Positions 53,913 through 63,670 of a stretch of DNA of 64,000 bases are shown one piece after another; positions within the stretch are counted from its first letter, which is position 1, and each line of letters opens with the position of its first letter. The DNA comes from Haloplanus sp. (GTDB lineage Archaea > Halobacteriota > Halobacteria > Halobacteriales > Haloferacaceae): assembly GCF_028275055.1 (NCBI RefSeq), contig NZ_JAQCNJ010000071.1:1-64000 (forward strand), given 5' to 3'. Below the pieces are notes generated by a model. It saw nothing but the letters and a program-made list of their open reading frames with translations. It was not told the DNA's origin and made no database searches. Made by a program: the position numbers and the translations under genes.

Positions 53913-54155
53913 ATGCACGTCGAGTTCGACCGTGATACCTGCATCGGGATGTTCCAGTGCGTCGAGGAGTGGGAGGCGTTCGAGGAGAACCGCGACGAGG
54001 GGAAGGCGGACTTTGCCGGGAGCGAGGAGACGGACCCCGACCTGTTCGTTCGCGAGGTACCGGAGGACGCCGAACTGGACGCCGAGTTCGCCGCGCGGAC
54101 CTGTCCCGTCGATGCGATCCGCCTCTACGACGACGACGGTGAGCAGATCGTGTGA
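53913..54155 (+). CDS. small ferredoxin
   Basis: An 80-residue ferredoxin: CIGMFQC (residues 10-16) near the N-terminus and RTCPVDAIRLYDDDG at the C-terminus. With three Cys and Met replacing a central ligand, a [3Fe-4S] cluster is likely. An acidic insert (about residues 20-58) separates the halves, typical of halophilic ferredoxins. It could serve the P450 or other oxidoreductases; the partner is unknown. It stands alone upstream of hef. Confidence 0.87.
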   Translation: MHVEFDRDTCIGMFQCVEEWEAFEENRDEGKADFAGSEETDPDLFVREVPEDAELDAEFAARTCPVDAIRLYDDDGEQIV

Positions 54156-54272
54156 GTTCGGGAGCTCGATCGATAAGGGGCGAATCTCGCCTGGCACGCC
54201 GGGACACGCACACGCTATTACTTTCACCGCGGTTCGCCAACCCTTAACCACGACGACGACGAAAGACAGCCG

Positions 54273-56693
54273 ATGTCGGTTCCCGACGGCGGCCACGTCG
54301 ACCACCCGTTGCTTACCTCGGGACTCATCGAGCGGCGTGAGTACCAGCAGCGACTCGCCGACACCGCACGCGGCGACCACACGCTCGTCTGCCTCCCCAC
54401 GGGACTGGGCAAGACGACGGTAAGCCTGCTCGTGACCGCCGACCGCCTCCACGAGACGGGCGGGACGGCGCTCTTTCTCGCGCCGACAAAACCGCTGGTC
54501 AAACAACACGCCGACTTCTACCGCGAGGCGCTGACGATCCCCGACGACGAAATCACGGTGTTCACCGGCGACGTGCGGCCGGACGACCGGGGCGATCTGT
54601 GGGCGGACAGTCGGATCGTCATCGCGACGCCACAGGTCGTCGAGAACGACCTGATCGGCGGCCGGATCTCGCTTGCCGACGTGACACACCTCACCTTCGA
54701 CGAGTGCCACCGCGCGACCGGCGACTACGCGTACGTCTACATCGCGGAGCGCTACCACGCCGACGCCGAGCAACCGCTGGTGACGGCGATGAGCGCCTCG
54801 CCCGGCGGCGACGAGGAGGCGATCCGGACGGTGTGTGAGAATCTCGGTCTCGGGGAGGTGACCGTGATGACCGAAAACGACGCAGACGTAGCCGACTACA
54901 CCCACGATACCGAGGTGGAGTGGGAGCGGGTGACGCTGCCGGACGAGGTGATCGAGATCCGGGACGGGATAAACGAGGTGATCACGGATCGCTTGGAGCA
55001 ACTGAAACAACTCGGCGTCACCAACGCAACGAGCCCGGACCTCTCCCAGCGCGACCTCAACCGGATGCGCGGAGAGTTACAAAAGCTCATCGACGCCGAC
55101 CAGTCGGAGGGATACGAAGGGATGTCGATCCACGCGGAGGTGATGAAACTCCGGCGGGCGGTCGAACTCGCGGAGACACAGTCGGTGGAGTCGCTCCGGC
55201 GGTACTTCGAGCGACAACGCAACGCCGCCCGGTCCTCTGGGGCGTCAAAAGCGAGTCAGCGACTGATCGCGGAGCCGGCGGTCCGCGAGGCGATGCGAAA
55301 CGCCGAGTCGTTCGACGACCTCCACCCCAAGTTTCGCCAGACACGCGTGTTGTTGGCCCGGACGCTCGGCATTGGCGGGGGGGAACGCGTTATCGTTTTC
55401 ACCGAGTCCCGCGACACGGCCGAGGCGCTCACCGACTTTCTGGGCGAGAGCTTCGACGTCCGGCGGTTCGTCGGACAGAGCGACAAGAAAGGGTCGGACG
55501 GGATGACCCAGACGGAGCAAAGCGAGACGCTAGACGCCTTCCGAGCCGGCGAGTTCGAGGTACTGGTTTCCACCTCCGTCGCCGAGGAGGGACTGGACGT
55601 CCCGGAGGTCGACCTCGTGCTCTTTTATGAACCCGTACCGACGGCGATCCGGTCGATCCAGCGGAAGGGCCGGACCGGGAGACAGGAGGAGGGTCGGGTG
55701 GTCGTGCTCATGGCAGAAGACACCCGCGACGAGGCATTCTTTTGGATCTCTCGCCGCCGTGAGCGGGAGATGGAGAACGAACTGATGCAACTAAAAGGGG
55801 TCGCCGACGAGGTGGCGGCGGACCTCGACGACTCACAGACCGCACTGGACTCGTTCGACGGCAGCGCCCAAGCGGACGAGACCGGAACCGTGGCCACTGA
55901 GAAATCGGAGGCGGACGGGGGGACGGCGGCCCAGCCGGGACTCGGGGCGTTCGGTGGGGGGGACGGGGGCGATTCGGAGACGGGCGAGGCCGACGACGGA
56001 GCCGGTGACGGGGTCGTCGCCACCGCCGGCACCGACGAGGAGGAGGCGGTCGAGATCGTCGTCGATCAACGCGAACTCGATTCGACCATCGCGCGCGACC
56101 TCTCGACCAGAGAAGGGATCGAGACACGACTGGAGACGCTTGCGGTGGGCGACTACGTCGTCTCCGACCGGGTGGCGGTCGAGCGCAAATCCGTCGCCGA
56201 CTTTCTCGATACTCTCACCGGGGGTGACCGTTCGTTGTTCGAACAGGTCGGCGACCTCACGCGCCACTACGCCCGGCCGGTCGTCGTTCTCGAGGGCGAC
56301 GGTCTCTACGAGGAGCGAAACGTCCACCCCGACGCGATTCGGGGGGCGTTGGCATCACTGTCGGTCGACTTTGGGGTGAGCGTCCTCCGAACCGACGGGG
56401 AGGCCGACACCGCCGACCTCCTCGCGGTTATCGCAGGACGCGAGCAGACGACGAAAGACCGAGCGGTCAGCGTCCACGGCGAGAAGAGTTCGAAGACGCT
56501 GGCCGAACAACAGGAGTATGTCGTTGGCGCTATCGCGGACATCGGGCCGGTTACCGCGCGGTCCCTGTTGGAACAGTTCGGGACCGTCGAGGCCGTGATG
56601 ACCGCACGCGAGGCGGATCTGATGGAGGTCGACGGGGTCGGGGAGGTGACCGCGGAGCGGATCCGGAACGTGGTGGGTAGCGATTATCGGTGA
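54273..56693 (+). CDS. hef: Hef helicase-nuclease (archaeal FANCM/XPF family)
   Basis: An 806-residue protein for stalled-fork repair. The SF2 helicase has Walker A PTGLGKTT (42-49), DECH (about 144-147) and motif VI QRKGRTGRQEEG. An acidic, Gly-rich linker (about 525-590) joins it to an XPF-type nuclease domain with the DQRELDSTIARDL start and ERKSVADF (about 637-644), followed by tandem helix-hairpin-helix motifs at the C-terminus (VVGAIADIGPVTARSLLEQFG, LMEVDGVGEVTAERIRNV). All catalytic motifs look intact. It is well known as an intact fusion in archaea. Confidence 0.96.
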   Translation: MSVPDGGHVDHPLLTSGLIERREYQQRLADTARGDHTLVCLPTGLGKTTVSLLVTADRLHETGGTALFLAPTKPLVKQHADFYREALTIPDDEITVFTGDVRPDDRGDLWADSRIVIATPQVVENDLIGGRISLADVTHLTFDECHRATGDYAYVYIAERYHADAEQPLVTAMSASPGGDEEAIRTVCENLGLGEVTVMTENDADVADYTHDTEVEWERVTLPDEVIEIRDGINEVITDRLEQLKQLGVTNATSPDLSQRDLNRMRGELQKLIDADQSEGYEGMSIHAEVMKLRRAVELAETQSVESLRRYFERQRNAARSSGASKASQRLIAEPAVREAMRNAESFDDLHPKFRQTRVLLARTLGIGGGERVIVFTESRDTAEALTDFLGESFDVRRFVGQSDKKGSDGMTQTEQSETLDAFRAGEFEVLVSTSVAEEGLDVPEVDLVLFYEPVPTAIRSIQRKGRTGRQEEGRVVVLMAEDTRDEAFFWISRRREREMENELMQLKGVADEVAADLDDSQTALDSFDGSAQADETGTVATEKSEADGGTAAQPGLGAFGGGDGGDSETGEADDGAGDGVVATAGTDEEEAVEIVVDQRELDSTIARDLSTREGIETRLETLAVGDYVVSDRVAVERKSVADFLDTLTGGDRSLFEQVGDLTRHYARPVVVLEGDGLYEERNVHPDAIRGALASLSVDFGVSVLRTDGEADTADLLAVIAGREQTTKDRAVSVHGEKSSKTLAEQQEYVVGAIADIGPVTARSLLEQFGTVEAVMTAREADLMEVDGVGEVTAERIRNVVGSDYR

Positions 56694-56733
56694 AGGGTAA
56701 GCGGTAAGCGGTGAGCGGCGAGTCGAATCTCGA

Positions 56734-57381
56734 TCAACGAACAGGTTCGAGTGCTGCGAGCGTCTCGGCCGCCTCGCGGGCGGCCCCGAGCAGTTCCGCG
56801 GCCCGGGCGGGATCATCCGCGTCCTCGGCGGCGCGGGCGTACCGAACGAGCGTCCGGGAAAGTGACCCGCGGGCCGTCTCGACGGTTGCGTCGGGACGGG
56901 AGTCGGTGGTCTGCGCCGCCGACACATCGCCGTTCCCGTCGACGGGGACGCGGTCCCGAGCGTCGTCGGGCCGGACGGGCGACCGCTCGGCATCGACGTT
57001 CGACGGGGCCCGGCGGGAGGTGTCGGCGTCGGAATCGGCATCGGCATCGGGGGTGGGACCGTCGGGGGTGGCCGGTTCGTGGTCTGTCGCCTCGGCGGTC
57101 GGAGCCGAGGCCGAAACCGAGGCCGAGTCGGTCCCGGTCTGTGTGTCTGTGTCGGTGGTGGCCGCGTCGACGGTGTCACCCTCAGCCTGGCACGTCGGAC
57201 AGAACGCCTGCCCGTCGTGGCGGAAGATGGGGTCGCCACAGGTGTCACAGTGATTGTTGGTCATCGTCGCGCCCTTCAGTAGGAGTTCGCTCATGCGTTG
57301 TGTGGCGGCACGCTTCTCCTGATCCCGTTCGTACTTCTCCCGGAGGCGTTCACGTTCGGCCTCCTTGTCGAACCCGCTCAT
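56734..57381 (-). CDS. Sjogren's/scleroderma autoantigen 1-type zinc-ribbon protein
   Basis: A 215-residue protein. The N-terminal part is a charged helix ([40 protein letters not shown]) followed by a zinc ribbon C-x2-C...C-x2-C ([24 protein letters not shown], about 42-65), the arrangement of the SSSCA1 (autoantigen p27) family. The middle is a long Asp/Thr/Ala-rich linker, and the C-terminus a helical segment ([34 protein letters not shown]). The function in archaea is unknown. It lies between hef and mdh, on the opposite strand. Confidence 0.85.
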   Translation of the reverse strand: MSGFDKEAERERLREKYERDQEKRAATQRMSELLLKGATMTNNHCDTCGDPIFRHDGQAFCPTCQAEGDTVDAATTDTDTQTGTDSASVSASAPTAEATDHEPATPDGPTPDADADSDADTSRRAPSNVDAERSPVRPDDARDRVPVDGNGDVSAAQTTDSRPDATVETARGSLSRTLVRYARAAEDADDPARAAELLGAAREAAETLAALEPVR

Positions 57382-57521
57382 ACATCGAGGGAGGCGACCG
57401 ACGTCGAAAAACCCCACGGGGACGGGACGCCACGGGAACGACCGACCGTGGCGGCCGGTCTGTGGTCGTCGCCCGGTCTTCCGAAGCGTTTAATCGGAAT
57501 CCCGAGCCAGTTGTATGCGAT

Positions 57522-58436
57522 ATGACGAAAGTGAGCGTCATCGGTGCGGCAGGGACCGTCGGGGCCGCGACGGGGTACAACATCGCGTTGCGGGAGGTCG
57601 CAGACGAACTCGTTCTCGTCGACATCCCGGACAAGGAGTCCGAGACCATCGGCGAGGCCGCGGACACGAACCACGGGACCGCCTACGACTCGAACACGGT
57701 CGTCAGACAGGGCGGCTACGAGGCGACGGCCGGGTCGGACGTGGTCGTCATCACGGCCGGTATCCCGCGGCAACCCGGACAGACCCGGATCGACCTCGCG
57801 GGCGACAACGCGCCGATCATGGAGGACATCGGCTCCTCGGTCGCCGAGTACAACGACGACTTCGTGTCGATCACCACCTCGAACCCGGTCGACCTGCTGA
57901 ACCGGCATCTCTACGAAACCGGCGACCGCAACCGACACTCGGTGATCGGGTTCGGGGGGCGTCTCGACTCCGCCCGCTTCCGATACGTTCTCGGCGAACG
58001 GTTCGGCGTCCCCGTCCGGAACGTCGAGGCGACGATCCTTGGGGAACACGGCGACGCGCAGGTCCCCGTCTTCTCCAAGGTCCGTGTCGACGGTCGTGAC
58101 CCCGACTTTTCGGCGGACGAACGCGAGGAGATCCTCGACACGCTTCAGGAGTCCGCGATGGACGTTATCGAGCGCAAGGGCGCAACGCAGTGGGGGCCGG
58201 CGACCGGTGTTGGCCACATGGTCGAGGCGGTGCTCCGGGATACGGGCGAGGTGCTCCCCGGTAGTGTCGTTCTCGACGGTGAGTACGGCCACGACGATAC
58301 CGCCGTTGGCGTCCCGGTCAGACTCGGGAGCGACGGGGTCGAGGATATCGTGGAGTGGGACCTCGACGATTACGAGACCGACCTGATGGACGAGGCCGCG
58401 GCGAAACTCTCCGAACAGTACGAACGGATCGACTGA
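57522..58436 (+). CDS. mdh: malate dehydrogenase
   Basis: A 304-residue NAD-dependent dehydrogenase of the LDH-like MDH group, interconverting malate and oxaloacetate. The dinucleotide motif is [13 protein letters not shown] (6-18), the substrate-loop arginines lie in [20 protein letters not shown], and the catalytic His is in [11 protein letters not shown] (about 172-182). A TATA-like TTTAAT (57489-57494) 31 nt before the ATG supports the start; the open frame upstream is a shadow of the opposite gene. The family is well studied in halophiles as a salt-adapted enzyme. Confidence 0.96.
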   Translation: MTKVSVIGAAGTVGAATGYNIALREVADELVLVDIPDKESETIGEAADTNHGTAYDSNTVVRQGGYEATAGSDVVVITAGIPRQPGQTRIDLAGDNAPIMEDIGSSVAEYNDDFVSITTSNPVDLLNRHLYETGDRNRHSVIGFGGRLDSARFRYVLGERFGVPVRNVEATILGEHGDAQVPVFSKVRVDGRDPDFSADEREEILDTLQESAMDVIERKGATQWGPATGVGHMVEAVLRDTGEVLPGSVVLDGEYGHDDTAVGVPVRLGSDGVEDIVEWDLDDYETDLMDEAAAKLSEQYERID

Positions 58437-58531
58437 GCGCCGTGTCGGGTTCTGTGGTCGGGTGGTGTTCGCGGGGGCGCGGTGTCACGCCCCGCGGCGG
58501 CCACGAACCGACACCACCCGCTCGATGCCGT

Positions 58532-60265
58532 TTACAGCCGGCGTTGTAACGTTTCTATTGTCTTTTCGCCGACCCCATCGACATCCCGCAGGTCGGCCGT
58601 CGACGCCGAGCGAACGTTTTCGACGCTGCCGAACCGTCGGAGGAGACGTTTTCGGGTCTCGGACCCCACGCCGGGAACGTCGTCGAGTGCCGTCGACACG
58701 TCGTCTCTGAGGCTTTCGTGGTACTGTGCAGCGAAGCGGTGTGCCTCGTCGCGAACCCGTTGGAGAACGTGGAGATGGGGGGCGTCGTCGTCCCAGTCGT
58801 GGACGCCGTCCGGCGTGACGACCAGTTCCTCGGCTTTCGCCAGTGCCACGACCGGAACGTCCCATCCCGTCTCGGCGAGGGCGTCGCGGGCGGCCGCGAG
58901 TTGGCCGTCCCCGCCATCGATCACCAGGAGATCCGGATCGGGTCGGTCGTCACGGCCCTCGACGGCGCGTTCGGCGCGCCAGCGAGCGAGCGCGCGCATG
59001 CTGGCGTAGTCGTCGTTACGGTCCGGGAGCTTCTTCCGGCGGTACGCCGCCTTCTCCGCGCTCCCGTCGACAAAGCAGACGTCGCTGCCGACGACCGCCG
59101 TTCCGCCCGCGTGGCTCACGTCGAACCCTTCGATTCGCTCGATCGAATCGAGACCAAGTGCATCCGCCAACGCGCCGAGTTCGTCGTCACCGCCCGTCCG
59201 GCGGCGTGCGTTCTTCAGGGCGAGGTCGACCAGTGTCGCCTCGCGGCCCGCGCCGGGGACACGGACGGCGACACCCTCGTTTTCCAGCCACGAGACGACG
59301 TCGGGGTCGGCGGGCTGTTCCGAACACAGTACGGCGTCGGGGAGGTCACGGTCGGCGTAGTACTGTGGAATAAACGCGGCGAGAAGTGCTCCGGCTCGGT
59401 CCTCGCCCTCGGGTGCGTTGAGGCGGTGTCGGGAGCGGTCGACGAGTTGGCCGCGCTCACTGTGGAGGCGGGCGACCGTCGCGCGGTCGCCCTCGATGGC
59501 CCCGCCGAGCACGTCGACCGTGCGCTCGTCGGCCGGCGATGAAACCGCGTCGCCACCGGATCCGTGGAACGACTCGACAGCGTCGAGACGGTCCCTGAGG
59601 TTGGCGGCGCGTTCGAACGACTGTGCCTGTGCGGCGGCCTCCATCTCCCGGCGGATCGGGTCGGCCAAGACCCCCGTCTCGCCCTCGAAGAAGCGAACGG
59701 CCGCGTCGGCGTTCTCTGTGTACGTGGCCTCGTCGATTTCGCCGGTGCAGGGAGCGGTACACAACCCCATCTCGTAGTCGAGACAGGGACGGTCGCGCCC
59801 ACGGTACTTGTGATCCGAACAGCCACGGAGACCGTACGTTTCTCTGATCGCCTTGATAACCGTCTCGACACGCCCCATGCGGGTAAACGGGCCGAACACC
59901 GTCGCGCCCTCATCGGGGTCGCGGGTCACCTCGATGCGGGGCACCGGGTGGTCGGTGAGTTGGACCAACGGATATGACTTGTCGTCTTTCAGACGGACGT
60001 TGTACCGGGGCTGGTGGCGCTTGATCAGGTTCGCCTCCAGCAGTAACGCCTGCGTCTCGGTGTCGGTGACCGCCACGTCGATCCGGTCGGCCCGCTCAAC
60101 CATCCGGCGGATTCGGTCGCTACGCGGGTCGACGTATGAGCGAACCCGGTCTCGGAGGTCAACCGCCTTACCGACGTAGCGCACGCCGTCACCCTCGTAG
60201 AACAGGTAGACGCCCGGCTCCCGGGGAAGGTCAGCGGCACGCGCTTTGATCGCGGTCGAGTCCAT
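58532..60265 (-). CDS. uvrC: excinuclease ABC subunit C
   Basis: A 577-residue UvrC. N-terminal GIY-YIG nuclease ([30 protein letters not shown]), Cys-rich [28 protein letters not shown] motif for UvrB binding (about 195-235), the RNase H-like second nuclease ([38 protein letters not shown]) and two C-terminal HhH motifs are present. It makes both incisions in nucleotide excision repair with UvrA and UvrB. The presence of UvrABC in haloarchaea, next to XPD and Hef, is known. Confidence 0.96.
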   Translation of the reverse strand: MDSTAIKARAADLPREPGVYLFYEGDGVRYVGKAVDLRDRVRSYVDPRSDRIRRMVERADRIDVAVTDTETQALLLEANLIKRHQPRYNVRLKDDKSYPLVQLTDHPVPRIEVTRDPDEGATVFGPFTRMGRVETVIKAIRETYGLRGCSDHKYRGRDRPCLDYEMGLCTAPCTGEIDEATYTENADAAVRFFEGETGVLADPIRREMEAAAQAQSFERAANLRDRLDAVESFHGSGGDAVSSPADERTVDVLGGAIEGDRATVARLHSERGQLVDRSRHRLNAPEGEDRAGALLAAFIPQYYADRDLPDAVLCSEQPADPDVVSWLENEGVAVRVPGAGREATLVDLALKNARRRTGGDDELGALADALGLDSIERIEGFDVSHAGGTAVVGSDVCFVDGSAEKAAYRRKKLPDRNDDYASMRALARWRAERAVEGRDDRPDPDLLVIDGGDGQLAAARDALAETGWDVPVVALAKAEELVVTPDGVHDWDDDAPHLHVLQRVRDEAHRFAAQYHESLRDDVSTALDDVPGVGSETRKRLLRRFGSVENVRSASTADLRDVDGVGEKTIETLQRRL

Positions 60266-60405
60266 CAGCAGGGTAATAACGCCCCGACGGCTATGAGGGT
60301 GACGCGTCGGGGCGGCCGATGAGGGTTGCGAGCGAGGACGGGTGGGGGGGGAGCGGGGACGGCCGAAGCCGAGGGTATAACACCGGCGGCGGCGATGCCC
60401 GAGGC

Positions 60406-60678
60406 ATGAGCGACGACGGAGCGGAGCGATTGTGGCTCGTCGAGCGGACCTACGACGACAAGGGCCTCATCGTCCTCGCGTACGCGACACTCGATGGGAC
60501 GACGGTCCGGCGGATCGAGCGGGCACCGGTTGCGGTCGAACAGATGGGGGGTGTCACGGCGGCCGTCGACGCCGACGAGGGGTCGCTCGCGCCCGTCGAG
60601 GACACCGACCTGCGCGAACGGTACGCGGCGGAGGCGTCACGGATGGCCGACCGCCACGACCCGGACGACCCCGTCTAA
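60406..60678 (+). CDS. 90-residue conserved haloarchaeal protein, function unknown
   Basis: A 90-residue acidic soluble protein ([31 protein letters not shown]...). The core is a beta-rich block ([32 protein letters not shown]) and the tail an acidic helix. A TATA box (TATAAC, 60376-60381) 28 nt upstream supports the ATG at 60406 over an in-frame ATG at 60319. I do not recognise a named family. Confidence 0.7.
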   Translation: MSDDGAERLWLVERTYDDKGLIVLAYATLDGTTVRRIERAPVAVEQMGGVTAAVDADEGSLAPVEDTDLRERYAAEASRMADRHDPDDPV

Positions 60679-60792
60679 ATCGAGGGGAGCCGAGGCCGGG
60701 AGGGGACCGACCTCGGCATCGGCACCGGCACGCGGATGGGATCGGGTGACACCCATCCGCAGTCTTAAGTCCGTCCGCTCGGAGGAACGGGT

Positions 60793-61380
60793 ATGGATTA
60801 CACGCTCGCCATCGACAACGCGCCGGAGACGATCACCGGCGGGACAGGCGTCCTGTTGCTCCACCCGAGCATCGGCGAGACCGACCGGATCGACACCGAC
60901 TTTCTCAAGACTGACACGGACAATTTCTTTGTCGTCTCGACGCGGACCACCGCTCGTGAGGTCGAACAGAAACTCGAACATTACGACGTCGACGAGTCGA
61001 AAGCGGAGATTCTGGACACGCTGTCCGTAGAACGAGGATATTCCCGACGACCGTCGGATCGTGTCCACTACGTCGCCTCGCCCGACGACCTGGAGGGAGT
61101 CGTAAGCAAAACGCGGACGTTTCTCGAAGACCACGGGGGGAAACGGCGGGTGAGCGTCGACTCCCTCACCGAGATGGCGTACTACGCCGACGACGAGGCG
61201 GTGTTCGAGGCGACAGAGCGGATCCTCGGCCTGTTGGACGAGTTCGACGGCGTAGGGCTGTTCCACCTCTCGAAGGAGGTCCACGACGAGGCGGTGTTGG
61301 AGCGGTTTCGAGGCCTGTTCGACCTCGTGCTCGATCTGGACGTGGACGAAAACCTGACAGTCGAGTTCGACGAGGGGTGA
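60793..61380 (+). CDS. degenerate RecA-fold protein (HTR-like / DUF7090-type)
   Basis: A 195-residue protein with an alternating strand-helix pattern (GVLLLHPSIGETDRIDTDFLKTDTDNFFVVSTRTTAREV...). I associate it with the haloarchaeal 'HTR-like' family (DUF7090), related in fold to RecA/KaiC-type ATPases but without a Walker A motif: the place for it reads HPSIGETDR. It is therefore unlikely to hydrolyse ATP. Function unknown. It stands alone, convergent with the DUF7089-like gene. Confidence 0.65.
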   Translation: MDYTLAIDNAPETITGGTGVLLLHPSIGETDRIDTDFLKTDTDNFFVVSTRTTAREVEQKLEHYDVDESKAEILDTLSVERGYSRRPSDRVHYVASPDDLEGVVSKTRTFLEDHGGKRRVSVDSLTEMAYYADDEAVFEATERILGLLDEFDGVGLFHLSKEVHDEAVLERFRGLFDLVLDLDVDENLTVEFDEG

Positions 61381-61392
61381 GACGGCGAGAAC

Positions 61393-62187
61393 TCACTCCT
61401 CGGCCTCGGGGTCGAGTCGGTCGAACGTCGTCGTTGCCCACCGCACGGCGTACTCGGGGCCGTGATCCACGTATGCCGTCGTGTTCAGGGCCGCAAACGG
61501 CGTCGGAACGTCGAGGCCGTGCTTGATGGCGGCACAGGCGAGTTCTGTCGCGTCAGCGAACTCCGTCTCGCCGCGAGCGACCGCACCGGGGAGACCGTCG
61601 ACACGGTCACGGAGGCGGTCGCCGGCGTCGACCCACGCCTCGTAGAGGTTCGGAAGGTCATCCGCCCAGTCGGCGAACATCGGCCGGGTCTGGCAGCCGA
61701 CCCAGCCGACGTAGAGGGCGGCGCCGATCTGGTAGACCGATGCCGGATCAAGCGGGACCGCCGCGTCGAGGTCGGGATACCGGGCGGCAAAAAAGCCGAG
61801 AAACGACTCCGGAACGTCGAGGCCGAGTTCGAGAAGGGCCTCGGCGATCAGAAACTCGAGAAAGTCGTCGGGTGTCCCCTCGGCCCGCGCTTTGACGAGG
61901 ACCGTCGGGGGATCGGTCTGTCGGGTCCACATGACCGTCCCGTCACCCGGGAGGCCGACGGTGAAATCGGATCCCGCATACCGGTGGAGAAGGGTCGGTG
62001 CGTCGTCCGGGACCCACTCGGCGGGGTACGTGGTCGGATCGAGCGCGTCGACCAGAAGGCCGAGGTCCTCGGCGGTCGCGGGGGGAAGCGTCTCGAAGTC
62101 GGCGTCCGCGTCGAGAACGATGGCGTCCGGGGCGTGGCGGTCACGGACGACATCGAGACTCTCCGGAAGCGACCGTCGCTCGAACAT
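61393..62187 (-). CDS. conserved haloarchaeal protein (DUF7089-like)
   Basis: A 264-residue acidic soluble protein (MFERRSLPESLDVVRDRHAPDAIVLDADADFETLP...). A mostly helical C-terminal half (DFLEFLIAEALLELGLDVPESFLGFFAARYPDLD, QIGAALYVGWVGCQTRPMFADWADDLPNLYEAW) follows. I associate it with the DUF7089 label; the role is unknown. The ATG at 62187 overlaps the stop of a 29-residue membrane peptide gene (TGATG), so the start is fixed by coupling. The frame upstream is non-coding. Confidence 0.75.
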   Translation of the reverse strand: MFERRSLPESLDVVRDRHAPDAIVLDADADFETLPPATAEDLGLLVDALDPTTYPAEWVPDDAPTLLHRYAGSDFTVGLPGDGTVMWTRQTDPPTVLVKARAEGTPDDFLEFLIAEALLELGLDVPESFLGFFAARYPDLDAAVPLDPASVYQIGAALYVGWVGCQTRPMFADWADDLPNLYEAWVDAGDRLRDRVDGLPGAVARGETEFADATELACAAIKHGLDVPTPFAALNTTAYVDHGPEYAVRWATTTFDRLDPEAEE

Positions 62188-62276
62188 CACCCTAAGAGGA
62201 TCCCGAAGAGGAGAGCGGCCGCGAGGACCGCCGACACGCTGACCGTTCCGAGTACGATTTTCGTCGCTTGACTCAT
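62187..62276 (-). CDS. 29-residue membrane microprotein
   Basis: ATG at 62276 to TGA at 62187 encodes MSQATKIVLGTVSVSAVLAA... ending ALLFGILLG: 29 residues with a single transmembrane helix after a short polar start. The stop overlaps the next start by one base (TGATG), so the microprotein and the DUF7089-like protein are translationally coupled. A CTTATGCG element (about 62300-62307 on the minus strand) could be its promoter. Its function is unknown; the hydrophobic composition and exact overlap support coding. Confidence 0.6.
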   Translation of the reverse strand: MSQATKIVLGTVSVSAVLAAALLFGILLG

Positions 62277-62622
62277 ACTCGGTTCTCGGTATGCCGTCGC
62301 ATAAGGGTTTCACTCCCGGTGTGGTCGCGTCCCCGCTTCGTTTCTCTTGGGGTCTCGGTCCGAGTTCCGTTGGGTCTCGGGACTCCCGGTCGAGCCGACC
62401 GGCTCGACACCTGTGTTTCATTTCGAACGCATGATCGTTTTTCATCGCTCGTGGACGGTGGTTTCTCGGTAGCTGGAAACGAAACAGGGGGATGCGGATG
62501 ATCGGCTGGCTCCGGGGAACGTACTGCGGTGTTTGGACGGGGCGGACGACCGTCTGGAACCGGACAAAGAGGACGCCGGCGGTCGTCGAGACGGCATCGC
62601 GCGTGGAACCGGAGCGCAGGAG
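62277..62622. other. intergenic region before the oap cluster end
   Basis: About 350 bases between the microprotein start and the oapC stop. Frames on both strands are basic and Ser/Arg-rich, unlike real genes here. A weak promoter for the microprotein lies at its left edge; otherwise nothing stands out. Confidence 0.5.
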
Positions 62623-63270
62623 TCAGGCGTCGTCACGCCACGCGTCGGCGACCTCGATGACGTAATGACCGTCCTCTTGCAGCGAAATGATACACTCCTG
62701 TCGGTCGTACAGTTCCATCAGGTTGAGTTCGTACTGTCCCGGTTCAAGAATCTTGATGCTCTCGAACTGGTCGTTCAGTTCCTCCCGGAGGTCGTCGATC
62801 CCGGGCGAGGCGGCGGTGTCGGGAGGGATCGTCCGGGCAGGATCGTCGGAGCGTTGAGGCGGGTCGGACACGTCATCGAGTTCGTCCCGGGTGACGACGT
62901 CCCGTCGGGCGTCCGCCTGCGCCGAGTTTTCGGTCGGGTCGAGAACGTTCGGATCGGATTCGGTCTCGATAACCTCCCCCTCGGAGTCGGCCGCGGACGA
63001 CGGGGGAGAGGTGGTTGTAGGGGCGGCGGCGTCGGTCGGGGTCGGATCGGCCGTATCGGCGTCGGATGACCGCATGGGGTCCGAGGCGGTGTCGGGCGGA
63101 TCGGAGGCGGTCACCGTGCCGACCCGGTCGTCGTCGTCGGACGCCGCCGTGTCCGTCGCCGAGTCCGGTTTGAACTGGAACTTGCTTCCCCCGCAGTCGG
63201 GACAGCCTGAAAGCATCTCCTTGGAGCCGTCGGCGAACACGCGTTCGCAGTTCGTACACTGGTGGGGCAT
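62623..63270 (-). CDS. oapC: origin-associated protein OapC (zinc-ribbon protein)
   Basis: A 215-residue protein. An N-terminal zinc ribbon (CTNCERVFADGSKEMLSGCPDCGGSKFQF, residues 4-32) is followed by a long acidic Asp/Thr/Ser-rich linker and a C-terminal folded domain (SIKILEPGQYELNLMELYDRQECIISLQEDGHYVIEVADAWR). Its position behind a DUF2073 protein and a GTPase is the oapA-oapB-oapC arrangement found beside haloarchaeal orc1/oriC. The biochemical role is not established. It follows oapB by 4 nt. Confidence 0.85.
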   Translation of the reverse strand: MPHQCTNCERVFADGSKEMLSGCPDCGGSKFQFKPDSATDTAASDDDDRVGTVTASDPPDTASDPMRSSDADTADPTPTDAAAPTTTSPPSSAADSEGEVIETESDPNVLDPTENSAQADARRDVVTRDELDDVSDPPQRSDDPARTIPPDTAASPGIDDLREELNDQFESIKILEPGQYELNLMELYDRQECIISLQEDGHYVIEVADAWRDDA

Positions 63271-63274
63271 CGGT

Positions 63275-63670
63275 CTACTTCCGGGAGACGAGTGCGCTGA
63301 TGAGGTTCTCGTCCTTGTGGAGCGTCTGGATCTGGTTTGCCGGCCCGATGACGGTGAGTTTCTTTGTCGATTCGCGTCCCATCAGTCGGTCGAGGAAACT
63401 CCGGTCCGCCGTCTCCGATCGGGGGTAGGTTTCGATTTCGATTCCGTTGAACTCGTCTGGGCTGATCTCGGTCATCGTCACCTCGATGAGTTTCGACTCC
63501 TCGTCGGGCGAGAGGCCCTCCTCAAGGATGACGATGTTGCCCTCGCGGACACCGTCAAGAATGAGTCGGATCTTCTCCATGCCCGCGAGTTCCTCCATCC
63601 GTGCGCCGCTGATGAGGTCGATCTGAACCCCGTCGTCGTCGGTGGGAGTGGCTTCCGGCATCTCCATCAC
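63275..63670 (-). CDS. oapB: origin-associated protein OapB (DUF2073)
   Basis: A 131-residue acidic protein (DDGVQIDLISGARMEELAGMEKIRLILDGVREGNIVILEEGLSPDEESKLIEVTM...), a clear DUF2073 member. The family occurs across euryarchaea next to an Era-like GTPase and a zinc-ribbon protein; in haloarchaea the trio is called OapABC for its place at the replication origin. The mechanism is unknown. It overlaps oapA by ATGA, implying coupled translation. Confidence 0.9.
   Translation of the reverse strand: MMEMPEATPTDDDGVQIDLISGARMEELAGMEKIRLILDGVREGNIVILEEGLSPDEESKLIEVTMTEISPDEFNGIEIETYPRSETADRSFLDRLMGRESTKKLTVIGPANQIQTLHKDENLISALVSRK

Noticed and set aside
56751-57521. Upstream extension of the malate dehydrogenase frame
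   Set aside because: Antisense to the zinc-ribbon protein gene; MDH begins canonically at 57522 with its own TATA element.
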